64,000 nucleotides of DNA from Streptomyces sp. TG1A-8. Lineage in GTDB: Bacteria; Actinomycetota; Actinomycetes; Streptomycetales; Streptomycetaceae. The notes under the pieces are model-generated. The model did no database searches. It saw only the letters and a program-made list of their open reading frames with translations, and was not told the DNA's origin. The DNA lies in NCBI RefSeq assembly GCF_030499535.1, contig NZ_JASTLB010000001.1, positions 3,720,001 through 3,784,000 on the forward strand. Direction: 5' to 3'. A program made the position numbers and the translations under genes. Positions 9,116 to 18,066 of this stretch are shown piece by piece. Numbering within the stretch: the stretch's first letter is position 1; the number at the start of each line of letters is the position of its first letter.

Positions 9116-10453
9116 TCAGCGCGTGGCTCCGGTCACGATCCAGTGGCCCGACCGGGCACGCAGCCAGAGCGTCAGCATCCTGACCGTCATCATCAGCGTC
9201 ATGGCTGCCCAGACCGCGGTGAGGCCCCCGCCCAGGACGGTAACGAACAGGGCCGCCGGGGCGAACACCGCCAGTGTGACCACCATGGCCCAGGCGAGGT
9301 AGGGCCCGTCACCGGCCCCCATGAGGACACCGTCCAGGACGAAGACGACCCCGCAGATGGGTTGGGAGAGCGCCACCATCAGCAGCGCGGACACCGCCGT
9401 GTCCTTCACCCCGGAGTCGGTGGTGAACAGCGGGAGGAACAGAGGCCGTGCGACCACCACGAGCAGGCCGAGTACGACACCGGTGGCGATGCCCCACTGG
9501 ACCATGCGACGGCAGGCCTCGCGGGCGCCCTGGGCATCGTTCGCGCCGAGGTGGCGGCCGATGATGGCCTGTCCGGCGATCGCGATGGCGTCGAGGGCGA
9601 AGGCCAAGAGGCTCCACAGCGACAGGATGATCTGGTGGGCGGCGATGTCGGCGTCTCCGAGGTGTGCCGCCACGGCGGTGGCGATCATGAGGATCGCCCG
9701 GAGCGACAGCGTGCGGACGAGCAGCGGAACGCCGGCCTGTGCCGAGGCGCGGATGCCCGCAGCGTCAGGACGCAGGGAGGCTCCGTGCCGGCGTGCCCCG
9801 CGCAGGACCACGTGCAGGTAGACGGCTGCCATGGCGCACTGGGCGATCACGGTGCCCCAGGCGGAACCGGCGATGCCCAGCCCGGCGCCGTAGACGAGTC
9901 CCGCGTTCAGTGCGGCGTTCGCCACGAAGCCGGCGACGGCGACGTAGAGAGGGGTCTTGGTGTCCTGCAGCCCGCGCAGCACACCGGTGGCGGCGAGGAC
10001 GATCAGCATGGCCGGGATGCCGAAGGCCGAGATGCGCAGATAGGTCGTCGCGTAGGGAGCCGCGGTCGTCGAGGCGCCGAGGAGGTGCACGATGCCATGA
10101 GCCAGGGGGAGGACGAGGGCGATGACCGCGCTACCGAGGATCAGCGCCAGCCAGATGCCGTCCATGCCCTGACGGATGGCCGCCTTGAGATCGCCTGCAC
10201 CGACTCGCCGGGCGACCGCGGCCGTGGTCGCGTAGGCGAGGAAGACGAAGACGCTCACGGCGGTCGTGAGGAGAGCGGAGGCCACCCCCAGGCCGGCGAG
10301 CTGGACGGTTCCGAGGTGGCCGACGATCGCGCTGTCGGCCATGACGAAGAGCGGCTCGGCGACGAGTGCCCCGAAGGCGGGGACGGCCAGTGCAACGATC
10401 TCCCGGTCGCGCTGTCGGCGGCCGGTCTGGGGCGTCGCGGGAGCCTGTGTCAT
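9116..10453 (-). CDS. MATE-family efflux transporter (DinF-like)
   Basis: 445 residues, about twelve hydrophobic segments in two similar halves, as in Na+/H+-coupled multidrug and toxin exporters. The N-terminal REIVALAVPAFGALVAEPLFVMADSA resembles the DinF branch (conserved pattern read, not searched). The ATG at 10453 is preferred; a TTG nine bases further upstream is in frame. The stop lies three bases from a parS site. The upstream region is shared with the divergently transcribed dnaB. The substrate is unknown. Confidence 0.88.
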   Translation of the reverse strand: MTQAPATPQTGRRQRDREIVALAVPAFGALVAEPLFVMADSAIVGHLGTVQLAGLGVASALLTTAVSVFVFLAYATTAAVARRVGAGDLKAAIRQGMDGIWLALILGSAVIALVLPLAHGIVHLLGASTTAAPYATTYLRISAFGIPAMLIVLAATGVLRGLQDTKTPLYVAVAGFVANAALNAGLVYGAGLGIAGSAWGTVIAQCAMAAVYLHVVLRGARRHGASLRPDAAGIRASAQAGVPLLVRTLSLRAILMIATAVAAHLGDADIAAHQIILSLWSLLAFALDAIAIAGQAIIGRHLGANDAQGAREACRRMVQWGIATGVVLGLLVVVARPLFLPLFTTDSGVKDTAVSALLMVALSQPICGVVFVLDGVLMGAGDGPYLAWAMVVTLAVFAPAALFVTVLGGGLTAVWAAMTLMMTVRMLTLWLRARSGHWIVTGATR

Positions 10454-10462
10454 GAACACCAA

Positions 10463-10911
10463 TCTAGTCGTCCACAGGTAAGTGATGCAAAAGCATACTG
10501 ACCATTACATGCCCGCCCGGCCCGCATATGTGCGCGCACCATCTGAAACGATCTTGATTTGAGCGGCGAAATTTTTCTTCTGCACAACTGGCGGACGCCG
10601 AAACCGCAGGTCAGCGCGTTCCGTAGGAAAAGATCGAGGGCTTGTTCACAGGGCTGTCCACCGAGCCGTGCACAGGTTTCGACGAGTTCTCCACAGCATC
10701 CGGGCGGTCGTCCACATGGCCTGTGGACAACCGGATTGGCTGAAGGTGTCGAGGGGCCTAACGTGGTCCGGCGCCCGCTCCTTCCCCAGGCCTGGGAAAC
10801 GTCACAAATCCGACGCGCCAGAACGGAGCCGGGCCTCTCGTTTTGTCAGTGCCGTGCCGTACAAAAGAGGGCACGGCGAGGTCCGCCATGCGGACGGGAG
10901 GAGGTGGCTCG
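10463..10911. promoter_or_regulatory. DnaA-box-rich region upstream of dnaB
   Basis: 449 bases between the divergent MATE gene and dnaB. I count one perfect Streptomyces DnaA box (TGTGGACAA, complement of TTGTCCACA, at 10722-10730) and near matches at 10468-10476 (TCGTCCACA), 10642-10650 (TTGTTCACA), 10654-10662 (CTGTCCACC), 10688-10696 (TTCTCCACA) and 10708-10716 (TCGTCCACA). The region is locally A/T-richer around 10490-10580. Promoters for both genes must lie here; none is clear by eye. Confidence 0.6.
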
Positions 10912-12390
10912 GTGAGCATTTCCGAGCCCTTGGACGATCCGTGGGCGGACAGTGGGCCCGGCGATCGTCTGCTGACCTCCCGCCGGCGGAGCGAGGGCGG
11001 CCGGGGCCGTGACGAGCAGCACGACCGGGGCCGGGAGAGCGGTGCCTGGGACGGCGGCGGCTCCTCCTTCGAGCGGGTGCCGCCCCAGGACCTGGACGCC
11101 GAGCAGTCCGTACTGGGCGGCATGCTGTTGTCCAAGGACGCCATCGCCGACGTCGTGGAGATCCTCAAGGGCCACGACTTCTACAAGCCCGCGCACGAGA
11201 CCATCTACCAGGCGATCCTCGACGTCTATGCCAAGGGCGAGCCGGCCGACCCCATCACCATCGCCGCGGAGCTCACCAAGCGCGGCGAGATCAACAAGGT
11301 CGGCGGCGCCGCCTATCTGCACAGCCTCGTGCAGACCGTGCCCACGGCGGCGAACGCCGAGTACTACGCGGAGATCGTCCACGAGCGGGCCGTCCTGCGC
11401 CGCCTGGTCGAGGCCGGCACCCGGATCACGCAGATGGGATATGCGGCCGACGGTGATGTGGACGAAATCGTCAACAGTGCCCAGGCCGAGATCTACGCCG
11501 TCACCGAGCAGCGCACCAGCGAGGACTACCTGCCCCTCGGCGACATCATGGAGGGCGCCCTCGACGAGATCGAGGCGATCGGCTCCCGCAGCGGTGAGAT
11601 GACCGGTGTGCCCACCGGCTTCACCGACTTCGACTCGCTGACCAACGGTCTGCATCCGGGCCAGATGATCGTCATCGCGGCCCGTCCCGCCATGGGCAAG
11701 TCGACGCTCGCGCTGGACTTCGCGCGGGCCGCCTCGATCAAGCACAACCTCCCCAGCGTCATCTTCTCGCTGGAGATGGGCCGCAACGAGATCGCGATGC
11801 GCCTGCTGTCGGCGGAGGCCCGGGTCGCCCTGCACCACATGAGGTCCGGCACCATGACCGACGACGACTGGACCCGGCTGGCTCGCCGCATGCCGGACGT
11901 CTCGGCCGCTCCGCTCTACATCGACGACTCACCGAACCTGTCGATGATGGAGATCCGCGCCAAGTGCCGGCGCCTCAAACAGCGCAACGACCTCAAGCTG
12001 GTCGTCATCGACTACCTCCAACTGATGCAGTCCGGCGGCTCCAAGCGCGCCGAGAGCCGCCAGCAGGAAGTCTCGGACATGTCCCGCAACCTCAAGCTCC
12101 TCGCCAAGGAACTGGAAGTCCCGGTCATCGCGCTGTCCCAGCTCAACCGTGGCCCCGAGCAGCGCACCGACAAGAAGCCGATGGTGTCCGACCTGCGCGA
12201 GTCCGGCTCCATCGAGCAGGACGCCGACATGGTCATCCTGCTGCACCGTGAGGACGCGTACGAGAAGGAGTCACCGCGCGCGGGCGAGGCCGACCTGATC
12301 GTCGCCAAGCACCGAAACGGCCCCACGGCGACGATCACCGTCGCCTTCCAGGGCCACTACTCGCGTTTCGTGGACATGGCGCAGACCTGA
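10912..12390 (+). CDS. dnaB: Replicative DNA helicase
   Basis: 492 residues. The hexameric helicase unwinds DNA ahead of the replication fork. After an unconserved N-terminal stretch (about 1-50) come the DnaB N-terminal domain (PPQDLDAEQSVLGGML), linker, and RecA-like motor with Walker A ARPAMGKST (Lys263) and Walker B VVIDYLQLM (Asp367), then the Arg-finger-containing DLRESGSIEQDAD block. Start GTG 10912 has AGGAGG 8-14 bases upstream; an in-frame GTG further 5' (10843) lacks support. No intein interrupts it. The DnaA-box-rich upstream region hints at DnaA control. Confidence 0.96.
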   Translation: MSISEPLDDPWADSGPGDRLLTSRRRSEGGRGRDEQHDRGRESGAWDGGGSSFERVPPQDLDAEQSVLGGMLLSKDAIADVVEILKGHDFYKPAHETIYQAILDVYAKGEPADPITIAAELTKRGEINKVGGAAYLHSLVQTVPTAANAEYYAEIVHERAVLRRLVEAGTRITQMGYAADGDVDEIVNSAQAEIYAVTEQRTSEDYLPLGDIMEGALDEIEAIGSRSGEMTGVPTGFTDFDSLTNGLHPGQMIVIAARPAMGKSTLALDFARAASIKHNLPSVIFSLEMGRNEIAMRLLSAEARVALHHMRSGTMTDDDWTRLARRMPDVSAAPLYIDDSPNLSMMEIRAKCRRLKQRNDLKLVVIDYLQLMQSGGSKRAESRQQEVSDMSRNLKLLAKELEVPVIALSQLNRGPEQRTDKKPMVSDLRESGSIEQDADMVILLHREDAYEKESPRAGEADLIVAKHRNGPTATITVAFQGHYSRFVDMAQT

Positions 12391-12780
12391 GAACCGGGCT
12401 GCACGGCCCCGGAACGGATCGACAGCCCGCCGCCACTGCTCGCCGCAGGTGAGGCCGGTCACGTCATCCCCCGCCATGACGTCACGGAGAAACCCACCTC
12501 GGGGGCGCCGATCCCGTCGAGCCGGCGCAGGGCATCGTCGTCGAGGATGACGTCGGCCGGGCTTGGGTTCGCGGCCGCACATCCGCGACCGGCGGAAGGT
12601 CACGATCCACGAGGCCCACGGCTTCTCGGACCGTTCGACGAGCACACCAGCCACAGCACCGGGGAACGGCCACCGAAACCCGGTGACGCTGCGACCACGC
12701 TTCGAGGCGGAACCGTCCGACACCACTTCGTCCGGGGAAATGGACTCGACGCGCGCCGGGCCGGCGTATGGACTGGCCTC
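12391..12780. other. Gap between dnaB and the beta-lactamase-like gene; no sure gene
   Basis: 390 bases. On the minus strand around 12480-12570 one frame reads DVILDDDALRRLDGIGAP and stops soon after, a sentence typical of aldo/keto reductase C-termini. No start or upstream domain can be followed, so if real it is only a decayed gene tail. The plus-strand frame upstream of 12781 is open but low-complexity. Confidence 0.3.
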
Positions 12781-14166
12781 ATGACCACATCTCAGGAAGA
12801 GCTGCTCCCGGGGACCCGGCGGGCACTGTTGCACCGGATCGCTGTCGCGCAGGCCGAAGGGCGGGCGCCGTCCCTGGTCGCAGCGGTCGTCCGCGACGGG
12901 CGGGCCGTGTGGCACGGCACGCGGTCCTCGGTGGACGGACACGAACCGGACGAGAACGTGCAGTACAGGATCGGCTCGATCACCAAGACGTTCACTGCGG
13001 TTCTGGTGCTCCGGCTGCGCGACGAAGGAGTGCTCGACCTCAACGATCCCCTGGAGAAGCACCTGCCGGGCACCGGTGTCGGCGGGGCGACCATCGTGGA
13101 ACTCCTCGCCCACACCGCGGGATTGGCGGCCGAGTCACCCGCGCCCTGGTGGGAGCGCACCCCGGGATCGCTGCGCCCCGAGCTGAGTGACGTCCTGGGC
13201 GAGCAGCCCCTCCTGCACACCCCAGGCCGGCGCCACCACTACTCCAATCCCGGTTACACGTTGCTCGGTGCACTGGTGGAGGCGGTACGCGGTGCTCCCT
13301 GGGAGGACGTACTGCGGGGCGAGGTGCTCGAGCCGCTCGGTCTGCACCGCACGAGCATCCATCCGCGGGCACCGCACGCCGGTGGATGGGCGGTACACCC
13401 GTGGGCCGATGCGCTGCTGCCCGAACCGCTGGAGGACCTTGGCCGGATGGCTCCGGCCGGTCAGTTGTGGTCCACCACGGGGGACCTCGCCCGGTTCGCC
13501 GTCTTCCTGTCCGAGGGGGACGACAGGGTTCTGAGCGCCGAGTCGGTGCGGGAGATGCGGACGCCCGGGGCTCCGGCCGAGACCGCGGACGTGGCGGACG
13601 GGTCCACGTACGGTCTCGGTCTGCAGGTCCAGTACCGCAGCGGCAGGATTCTCGTCGGGCACTCCGGATCGCTGCCCGGTTTCCTCGCGAACCTCACCCT
13701 CAGCGTCGAGGACGATGTGGCGGCGGTGGTGCTGGCCAACTGCACCAGTGGCCCGCTGCTCGGTGCGGTGGGCGCCGATCTCATCCGTATCGTCGCCGAG
13801 GCCGAACCGCGCATCCCTGAACCATGGCGACCGCTGCGAGACGTCGATCCGATGGTCCTGGCCTTGGCCGGCCCCTGGTACTGGGGGACGCACGCCTTCG
13901 TCCTGCGCATGTCGGCCGACGGGCTGCTCGCACTGGGTCCGCTTGCCGGCGGTGGCCGCCGGGCTCGCTTCCGCGCCAACGGAGACGGAACCTGGACGGG
14001 TCTGGAGGGGTACTACGCCGGAGAACTGCTGCGTCCCGTACGCCGCTCAGACGGATCCGTGAGCCATCTCGACCTCGGTTCCTTCGTGTTCACCCGTCAG
14101 CCGTACGACACGGAGGCCCCCGTGCCCGGCGGAGTGGACCCCGAGGGGTGGCGGGGTATCGATTAG
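12781..14166 (+). CDS. Serine beta-lactamase / DD-peptidase-like hydrolase (class C fold)
   Basis: 461 residues. Penicillin-binding fold: SITK (nucleophile Ser66, Lys69), YSN (Tyr154-Asn156), and HSG (His294) in the place of the KTG box. The HTAGL stretch before the YSN motif is usual in the EstB / alkaline D-peptidase group. About 110 residues after the catalytic domain (from about residue 350) form an extra C-terminal domain. No signal peptide is seen, so it probably acts in the cytoplasm, as an esterase or peptidase rather than a secreted penicillinase. ATG 12781 is the natural start. Its 3' end runs into a palindromic terminator containing a parS-like core. Confidence 0.82.
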   Translation: MTTSQEELLPGTRRALLHRIAVAQAEGRAPSLVAAVVRDGRAVWHGTRSSVDGHEPDENVQYRIGSITKTFTAVLVLRLRDEGVLDLNDPLEKHLPGTGVGGATIVELLAHTAGLAAESPAPWWERTPGSLRPELSDVLGEQPLLHTPGRRHHYSNPGYTLLGALVEAVRGAPWEDVLRGEVLEPLGLHRTSIHPRAPHAGGWAVHPWADALLPEPLEDLGRMAPAGQLWSTTGDLARFAVFLSEGDDRVLSAESVREMRTPGAPAETADVADGSTYGLGLQVQYRSGRILVGHSGSLPGFLANLTLSVEDDVAAVVLANCTSGPLLGAVGADLIRIVAEAEPRIPEPWRPLRDVDPMVLALAGPWYWGTHAFVLRMSADGLLALGPLAGGGRRARFRANGDGTWTGLEGYYAGELLRPVRRSDGSVSHLDLGSFVFTRQPYDTEAPVPGGVDPEGWRGID

Positions 14167-14187
14167 TCCTCCAGCAGCGCGGGGGAC

Positions 14188-14227
14188 GACGGAGCGGTCT
14201 GTTCCACGTGGAACAGACCGCTCCGTC
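14188..14227. terminator. 40-bp perfect palindrome, bidirectional terminator with parS-like core
   Basis: Twenty bases and their exact complement meet at CACGTG (centre 14207/14208). It sits between two convergent genes, where a two-way terminator is expected. The central 14 bases, 14201-14214 (GTTCCACGTGGAAC), differ from parS by one symmetric change in each half, so the same DNA may also bind ParB. Confidence 0.75.
14201..14214. promoter_or_regulatory. parS-like site (two symmetric mismatches)
   Basis: GTTCCACGTGGAAC, still perfectly palindromic. Forms the centre of the 40-bp terminator palindrome. Confidence 0.55.
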
Positions 14228-14239
14228 CCCTGCGGGCCA

Positions 14240-14692
14240 TCAGAGCCTCAGCTTGAAGCCCTCGTGGGAGGCCGTGAAGCCGAGCCGCTCGTAGAAGCGG
14301 TGGGCGTCGACGCGCGACTTGTCGGACGTCAGCTGCACCAGCCGGCAGCCCAGCTCCCGGGACGTGTCGATCGCCCACTCGATGAGCCGGCCGCCCAGGC
14401 CGCCGCCGCGCTCGTCCGCGTGGATTCGCACGGCCTCGATGACCGCTCGGGTCGCCCCCCGGTGGGAGAGCCCCGGGATGACCGTGAGCTGCAGCGTGCC
14501 GATCACCCGGTCCTCGCGTACGGCGACGACGAGATGCTGGTGCGGGTCCGCCTCCAAGCGATCGAGGGCCGCCAAGTAGGGAGCCAGGTCGTCGGGCGAC
14601 TCGCGTTGAGCACCCAACGGATCGTCGGCGAGCATGGCGACGATCGCCGGAAGGTCGTCTGCGGTGGCACGCCGTATCCCAAGATCTCCCAT
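14240..14692 (-). CDS. GNAT-family N-acetyltransferase
   Basis: 150 residues covering a single GNAT domain: the acetyl-CoA-binding segment is at about 90-110 (VRIHADERGGGLGGRLIEWA) and the C-terminal strand contains RFYERLGF. Acetylates an unknown small molecule or protein in the cytoplasm. It starts at ATG 14692, ten bases before the stop codon position of the MarR gene upstream, so the two probably form one transcript. Confidence 0.88.
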   Translation of the reverse strand: MGDLGIRRATADDLPAIVAMLADDPLGAQRESPDDLAPYLAALDRLEADPHQHLVVAVREDRVIGTLQLTVIPGLSHRGATRAVIEAVRIHADERGGGLGGRLIEWAIDTSRELGCRLVQLTSDKSRVDAHRFYERLGFTASHEGFKLRL

Positions 14693-14701
14693 GGCCGCAG
14701 C

Positions 14702-15160
14702 CTATGCGGGCACGTGCAGGGACTCCACCGCGTGCACCAGGGGAGCCAAGTCGGGATTGCCGGCCGCCGCGTCCAGGGCCTCGCGCAGGGCCGCGTCATT
14801 GGTGGGTCGTGCTTCTTCCAGGAGCCGCAGGCCTGCCTCGGTGACATTGGTGTAGATGCCGCGGCGGTCGGTGGGACACAGGTAGCGCTCCAGCAGACCG
14901 CGGTCCTCCAGGCGGGTCACCAGGCGGGTGGTGGCGCTCTGGCTGAGGACGACCGCGTCGGCGACCTGCTTCATCTGCAGGTGGCCGCCTTCCCCGTCGT
15001 GCTGCCGGCTGAGTACGTCGAGCAGCGAGTACTCACGCACGCTCAAATCGTGCTTCGCCTGCAGGGCGCGCTCGATGTGCGCCTCGATCCTCCCGTGCAG
15101 CAGGGAGAGGGCGCACCAGCTCTGGGCTAGGGCGGTGAGCGCGGGATCCGTCGCTGTCAT
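14702..15160 (-). CDS. MarR-family transcriptional regulator
   Basis: 152 residues. Winged helix-turn-helix (about 50-110): the recognition part reads QMKQVADAVVLSQSATTRLVTRLEDRGLLER followed by the wing with the Asp-Arg-Arg motif (TDRRGIY). Usually a ligand-relieved repressor of an adjacent exporter. Here the MFS gene is divergent and shares the 15161-15304 region, which holds TTGCA/TGCAA inverted repeats. ATG 15160 has GGAGGAACG just upstream. Confidence 0.9.
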   Translation of the reverse strand: MTATDPALTALAQSWCALSLLHGRIEAHIERALQAKHDLSVREYSLLDVLSRQHDGEGGHLQMKQVADAVVLSQSATTRLVTRLEDRGLLERYLCPTDRRGIYTNVTEAGLRLLEEARPTNDAALREALDAAAGNPDLAPLVHAVESLHVPA

Positions 15161-15210
15161 GGGCGTTCCTCCTCCGTCCCGGAGCGGGTGACTCAAGGAT
15201 AGAGCACGCA

Positions 15211-15249
15211 CGCAATATCTAGCGGTTGCACTTATCCCGCGTATGCAAT
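15211..15249. promoter_or_regulatory. Candidate MarR operator between divergent genes
   Basis: TTGCA (15226-15230) and TGCAA (15244-15248) form an inverted repeat, and a GCAA at 15212-15215 pairs with the same TTGC to give a second, overlapping repeat. The stretch is locally A/T-rich, consistent with overlapping divergent promoters. Assigned to MarR by position only. Confidence 0.4.
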
Positions 15250-15304
15250 TATTGTGAACGCACCCAAAGGGCTCCTGCAATCGTCTGGGAAGGTGTTACT
15301 CCTC

Positions 15305-16501
15305 ATGCCTCTCGCGCTTCTGGCTCTCGCGATCGGGGCCTTCGGAATCGGCACGACCGAGTTCGTGATCATGGGCCTGCTGCCCGAGGTCGCGGACAAC
15401 TTCGGGGTCTCCATCCCCACCGCGGGCCTGCTCGTGACCGGATACGCCCTCGGCGTGGTGATCGGTGCCCCGCTGATGACCGTGCTCGGCACCAAGGTCT
15501 CGCGCAAGCGGATGCTGATGCTGCTGATGGGCCTGTTCATCGCCGGAAACCTGCTCTCCGCCGTGGCCCCTGCCTTCGCGATCATGTTGATAGGACGGGT
15601 GATCGCCTCCCTCGCCCACGGCGCCTTCTTCGGCATCGGCTCGGTCGTCGCGGCCGAGCTGGTGGCTCCCGACAAGAAGGCCGGCGCCATCGCCATGATG
15701 TTCACCGGGCTGACCGTCGCCAACGTCGTGGGCGTCCCGCTGGGCACGCTCATCGGACAGGACGTCGGCTGGCGCGTCACCTTCGGCATCGTCGCCGGAC
15801 TCGGGGTCGTCGGTCTCGCGGGTATCGCCAAGCTGGTGCCCGACCTTCCCAAGCCGGAGGGCGTACACCTGCGTCACGAACTGGCCGCCTTCAAGAACGC
15901 CCAGGTTCTGCTCGCCATGGCGATGACCGTCCTCGGCTTCGGCGGTGTCTTCGCCGCCATCACCTACATCGCGCCGATGATGACCCACATCGCCGGCTTC
16001 GCCGACGGTTCGGTCACCTGGCTGCTCGTCCTGTTCGGCCTCGGGATGGTGGGCGGCAACCTCATCGGCGGCAAATTCGCCGACCGCGCCCTGATGCCGA
16101 TGCTGTATGTCTCCCTGGGCGCCCTGGCCGTCGTCCTCGCGCTCTTCACGCTCACCGCGCACAACAGGATCGCAGCCGCCGTGACCATCGTCCTGATCGG
16201 CGCTCTCGGTTTCGCGACCGTCCCGCCCCTGCAGAAGCGCGTCCTGGACCAGGCGCACGGCGCCCCCACACTCGCGTCCGCCGTGAACATCGGAGCCTTC
16301 AACCTGGGCAACGCCCTTTCCGCCTGGCTCGGCGGCATGGTGATCGCAGCCGGCTTCGGCTACACCGCCCCCAACTGGGTCGGCGCTGCCCTCGCCGCGG
16401 CCGCCCTGATCCTCGCCGTCCTCTCGGCCTCCTTGGAGCGCCGTGGGGACGGGCCCGGAGCCGCGGCCCCCTTCGGGCAGCAGACCCCGGTCCACCACTG
16501 A
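15305..16501 (+). CDS. MFS transporter, drug:H+ antiporter type
   Basis: 398 residues, twelve hydrophobic segments. The opening GAFGIGTTEFVIMGLLPEVA is characteristic of the AraJ/Cml branch of DHA1 exporters; the loop 2-3 signature is represented by GTKVSRKRML. Start ATG 15305 gives a protein beginning in the first helix; a GTG at 15254 is in frame but without a Shine-Dalgarno. Probably repressed by the divergent MarR protein and co-transcribed with the HbpS-like gene 50 bases downstream. Substrate unknown. Confidence 0.87.
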   Translation: MPLALLALAIGAFGIGTTEFVIMGLLPEVADNFGVSIPTAGLLVTGYALGVVIGAPLMTVLGTKVSRKRMLMLLMGLFIAGNLLSAVAPAFAIMLIGRVIASLAHGAFFGIGSVVAAELVAPDKKAGAIAMMFTGLTVANVVGVPLGTLIGQDVGWRVTFGIVAGLGVVGLAGIAKLVPDLPKPEGVHLRHELAAFKNAQVLLAMAMTVLGFGGVFAAITYIAPMMTHIAGFADGSVTWLLVLFGLGMVGGNLIGGKFADRALMPMLYVSLGALAVVLALFTLTAHNRIAAAVTIVLIGALGFATVPPLQKRVLDQAHGAPTLASAVNIGAFNLGNALSAWLGGMVIAAGFGYTAPNWVGAALAAAALILAVLSASLERRGDGPGAAAPFGQQTPVHH

Positions 16502-16551
16502 GCCGTCCCTACAGCACCCGTCACCCCGGTAACACCCAAGGAGAACCCGCC

Positions 16552-16971
16552 ATGAGCGTCACCCCTGCCGCCCCCCTCACCATCGAGGACGCCGAGCGGC
16601 TCGTCGCCACGGCCCGCCGTACGGCCGAGGACGCGGGAGTCACCGTCAGCATCACCGTTCTGGACGCAGGCGGTCACCTCCTCGCCTTCCGCAGGGACGA
16701 CCGCGCCGTCCTGATCTCGGGCGAGACCAGCACCCGCAAGGCCTACACGGCGCTGCAGCTGGACACGGCCACCGCCGACCTCGTGGAGGCCGTTCAGCCC
16801 GGTGGGCTCTTCCACACGCTGCCCACGGCCCTCGACAAGCCCCTGCTGTTCATTGCGGGCGGTCTCCCGGTCCACCGGGGCGGACGCCTGATCGGCGCGA
16901 TCGGCGTCGGCGGTGGCATGCCGGAGCAGGACCACGGCTTCGCCACCGCGGCCGTGCAGGCGCTCGTCTGA
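16552..16971 (+). CDS. HbpS/GlcG-type (DUF336) heme- or cofactor-binding protein
   Basis: 139 residues over one GlcG/HbpS domain: VSITVLDAGGHLLAF, the RKAYTALQ helix and a Gly-rich end IGAIGVGGGMPEQD. The family includes the heme-binding HbpS of Streptomyces and proteins of unknown function in glycolate and corrinoid clusters. No signal peptide, so likely cytoplasmic. Start ATG 16552 has AAGGAGAA upstream. It follows the MFS exporter in the MarR-linked unit. The true ligand is uncertain. Confidence 0.8.
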   Translation: MSVTPAAPLTIEDAERLVATARRTAEDAGVTVSITVLDAGGHLLAFRRDDRAVLISGETSTRKAYTALQLDTATADLVEAVQPGGLFHTLPTALDKPLLFIAGGLPVHRGGRLIGAIGVGGGMPEQDHGFATAAVQALV

Positions 16972-16993
16972 CCGCATCGGGGCCGGCCACGAA

Positions 16994-17023
16994 GCCGGCC
17001 CCCGCCGGGAAGCGGGGGCCGGC
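16994..17023. terminator. Bidirectional hairpin terminator
   Basis: Perfect 12-bp stem (GCCGGCCCCCGC with complement, 6-nt loop) between the convergent HbpS-like and double-GNAT genes. An alternative overlapping hairpin (GGGGCCGGC/GCCGGCCCC) begins at 16979. Confidence 0.7.
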
Positions 17024-17040
17024 GTTCGCCGTGCGGGCGC

Positions 17041-17943
17041 TCAGCCCGAGGCCACCGTCAACGGCGCGAAGCGTCGCGTCCAGTCTTCCGGCAGGTCGGT
17101 GATGCCGCAGCTCATCACGGTGTTGACGGCGACGGATGTCAGGCCTCGGGCCTTCGCCCACGTCAGCAGCTCCGCGTGACGTACGTCGATGTCGGTGCGC
17201 AACGGGCGATCCGTACGGGAGGCGAGCGAGGCGATGAGGGCTTTGGCCGTCTCCAGGTCACGGGCGATCAGAGGGCCCACGACATGGGTATCCATGTTGG
17301 GCCAGGCAGCGGTGTAACCGATGAGCCGGTCACCGTCCTCGGCCACGCGCAACAGATCGGCGAAGGCGGGCAGCCGGGTGACGAGGGGAGTGCGGTCGGC
17401 GCCGAAGACCTCTTCGTCCAGGCGGAGGATCGAGGGCAGGTCCTCCGCGGTGGCGGCCCGTGTGGTCACCCGGAGTTCCGGCCCGCCCGGAGTGAAGCGC
17501 CCGCGCAGCATCCCCGCCCGACCCGTGACCTTGAAGCCCAGCTCCTCGTAGAGCGGCCGTCCCTGGGGGGTGGCATACAGAGTCAGCGGTGTGGTGCCCA
17601 TGATCGATACGACATGGCGCATCAGGCGGCGTCCGATGCCCCGGCGGGCATGACGAGCGGCCACCAGGACCATGCCGACGGCAGCGAGATCCAGCCGCTC
17701 CCAGGAGCCGTACTCCGTGACGACACACGCGGCGACGAGCCCGCCGTCGGGGTCATCGATGCCGTATCCCTTGCCGGCTGCCAGAAGAAAGCCCCACTTG
17801 TGCTCCTCGCGTGGCCACCCCCGGTCTTCGGACAGGTCGGCGCAGGCTGTGAGATCGCGCAGCGTGAGACGGCGGACGGGCGGAGCAGCGGGGGAGGGGT
17901 CGGCACGCAGGTCAGGCTGTCCGACCAGTGCCCGGTCGCCCAC
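17041..17943 (-). CDS. GNAT acetyltransferase with second C-terminal acetyltransferase-like domain
   Basis: 300 residues. The first GNAT domain (about 20-150) contains the acetyl-CoA loop HARRGIGRRLMRH and the PLYEELGF segment; a second domain (about 155-300) resembles the Acetyltransf_18 half (ILRLDEEVFGADR; YTAAWPNMDTHVVGPLIA). The start is GTG 17943, chosen because it precedes the first domain; no strong ribosome site is visible. Substrate unknown. Confidence 0.82.
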   Translation of the reverse strand: MGDRALVGQPDLRADPSPAAPPVRRLTLRDLTACADLSEDRGWPREEHKWGFLLAAGKGYGIDDPDGGLVAACVVTEYGSWERLDLAAVGMVLVAARHARRGIGRRLMRHVVSIMGTTPLTLYATPQGRPLYEELGFKVTGRAGMLRGRFTPGGPELRVTTRAATAEDLPSILRLDEEVFGADRTPLVTRLPAFADLLRVAEDGDRLIGYTAAWPNMDTHVVGPLIARDLETAKALIASLASRTDRPLRTDIDVRHAELLTWAKARGLTSVAVNTVMSCGITDLPEDWTRRFAPLTVASG

Positions 17944-18020
17944 CTGTCTCGATCGGTACGCAGATGCTTTTGGTCAAGCTGTGGCCAGGTACGCGCAACG
18001 TGGCCACGGCGACCGTGGAT

Positions 18021-18034
18021 GTTTCACGTGAAAC
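18021..18034. promoter_or_regulatory. parS site (perfect)
   Basis: GTTTCACGTGAAAC, between the start of the double-GNAT gene and the stop of the Nudix gene; probably upstream of the GNAT promoter or within it. Confidence 0.9.
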
Positions 18035-18066
18035 GTCGCACCGGTGGGCCCTAGCGCGCTGGGTGC

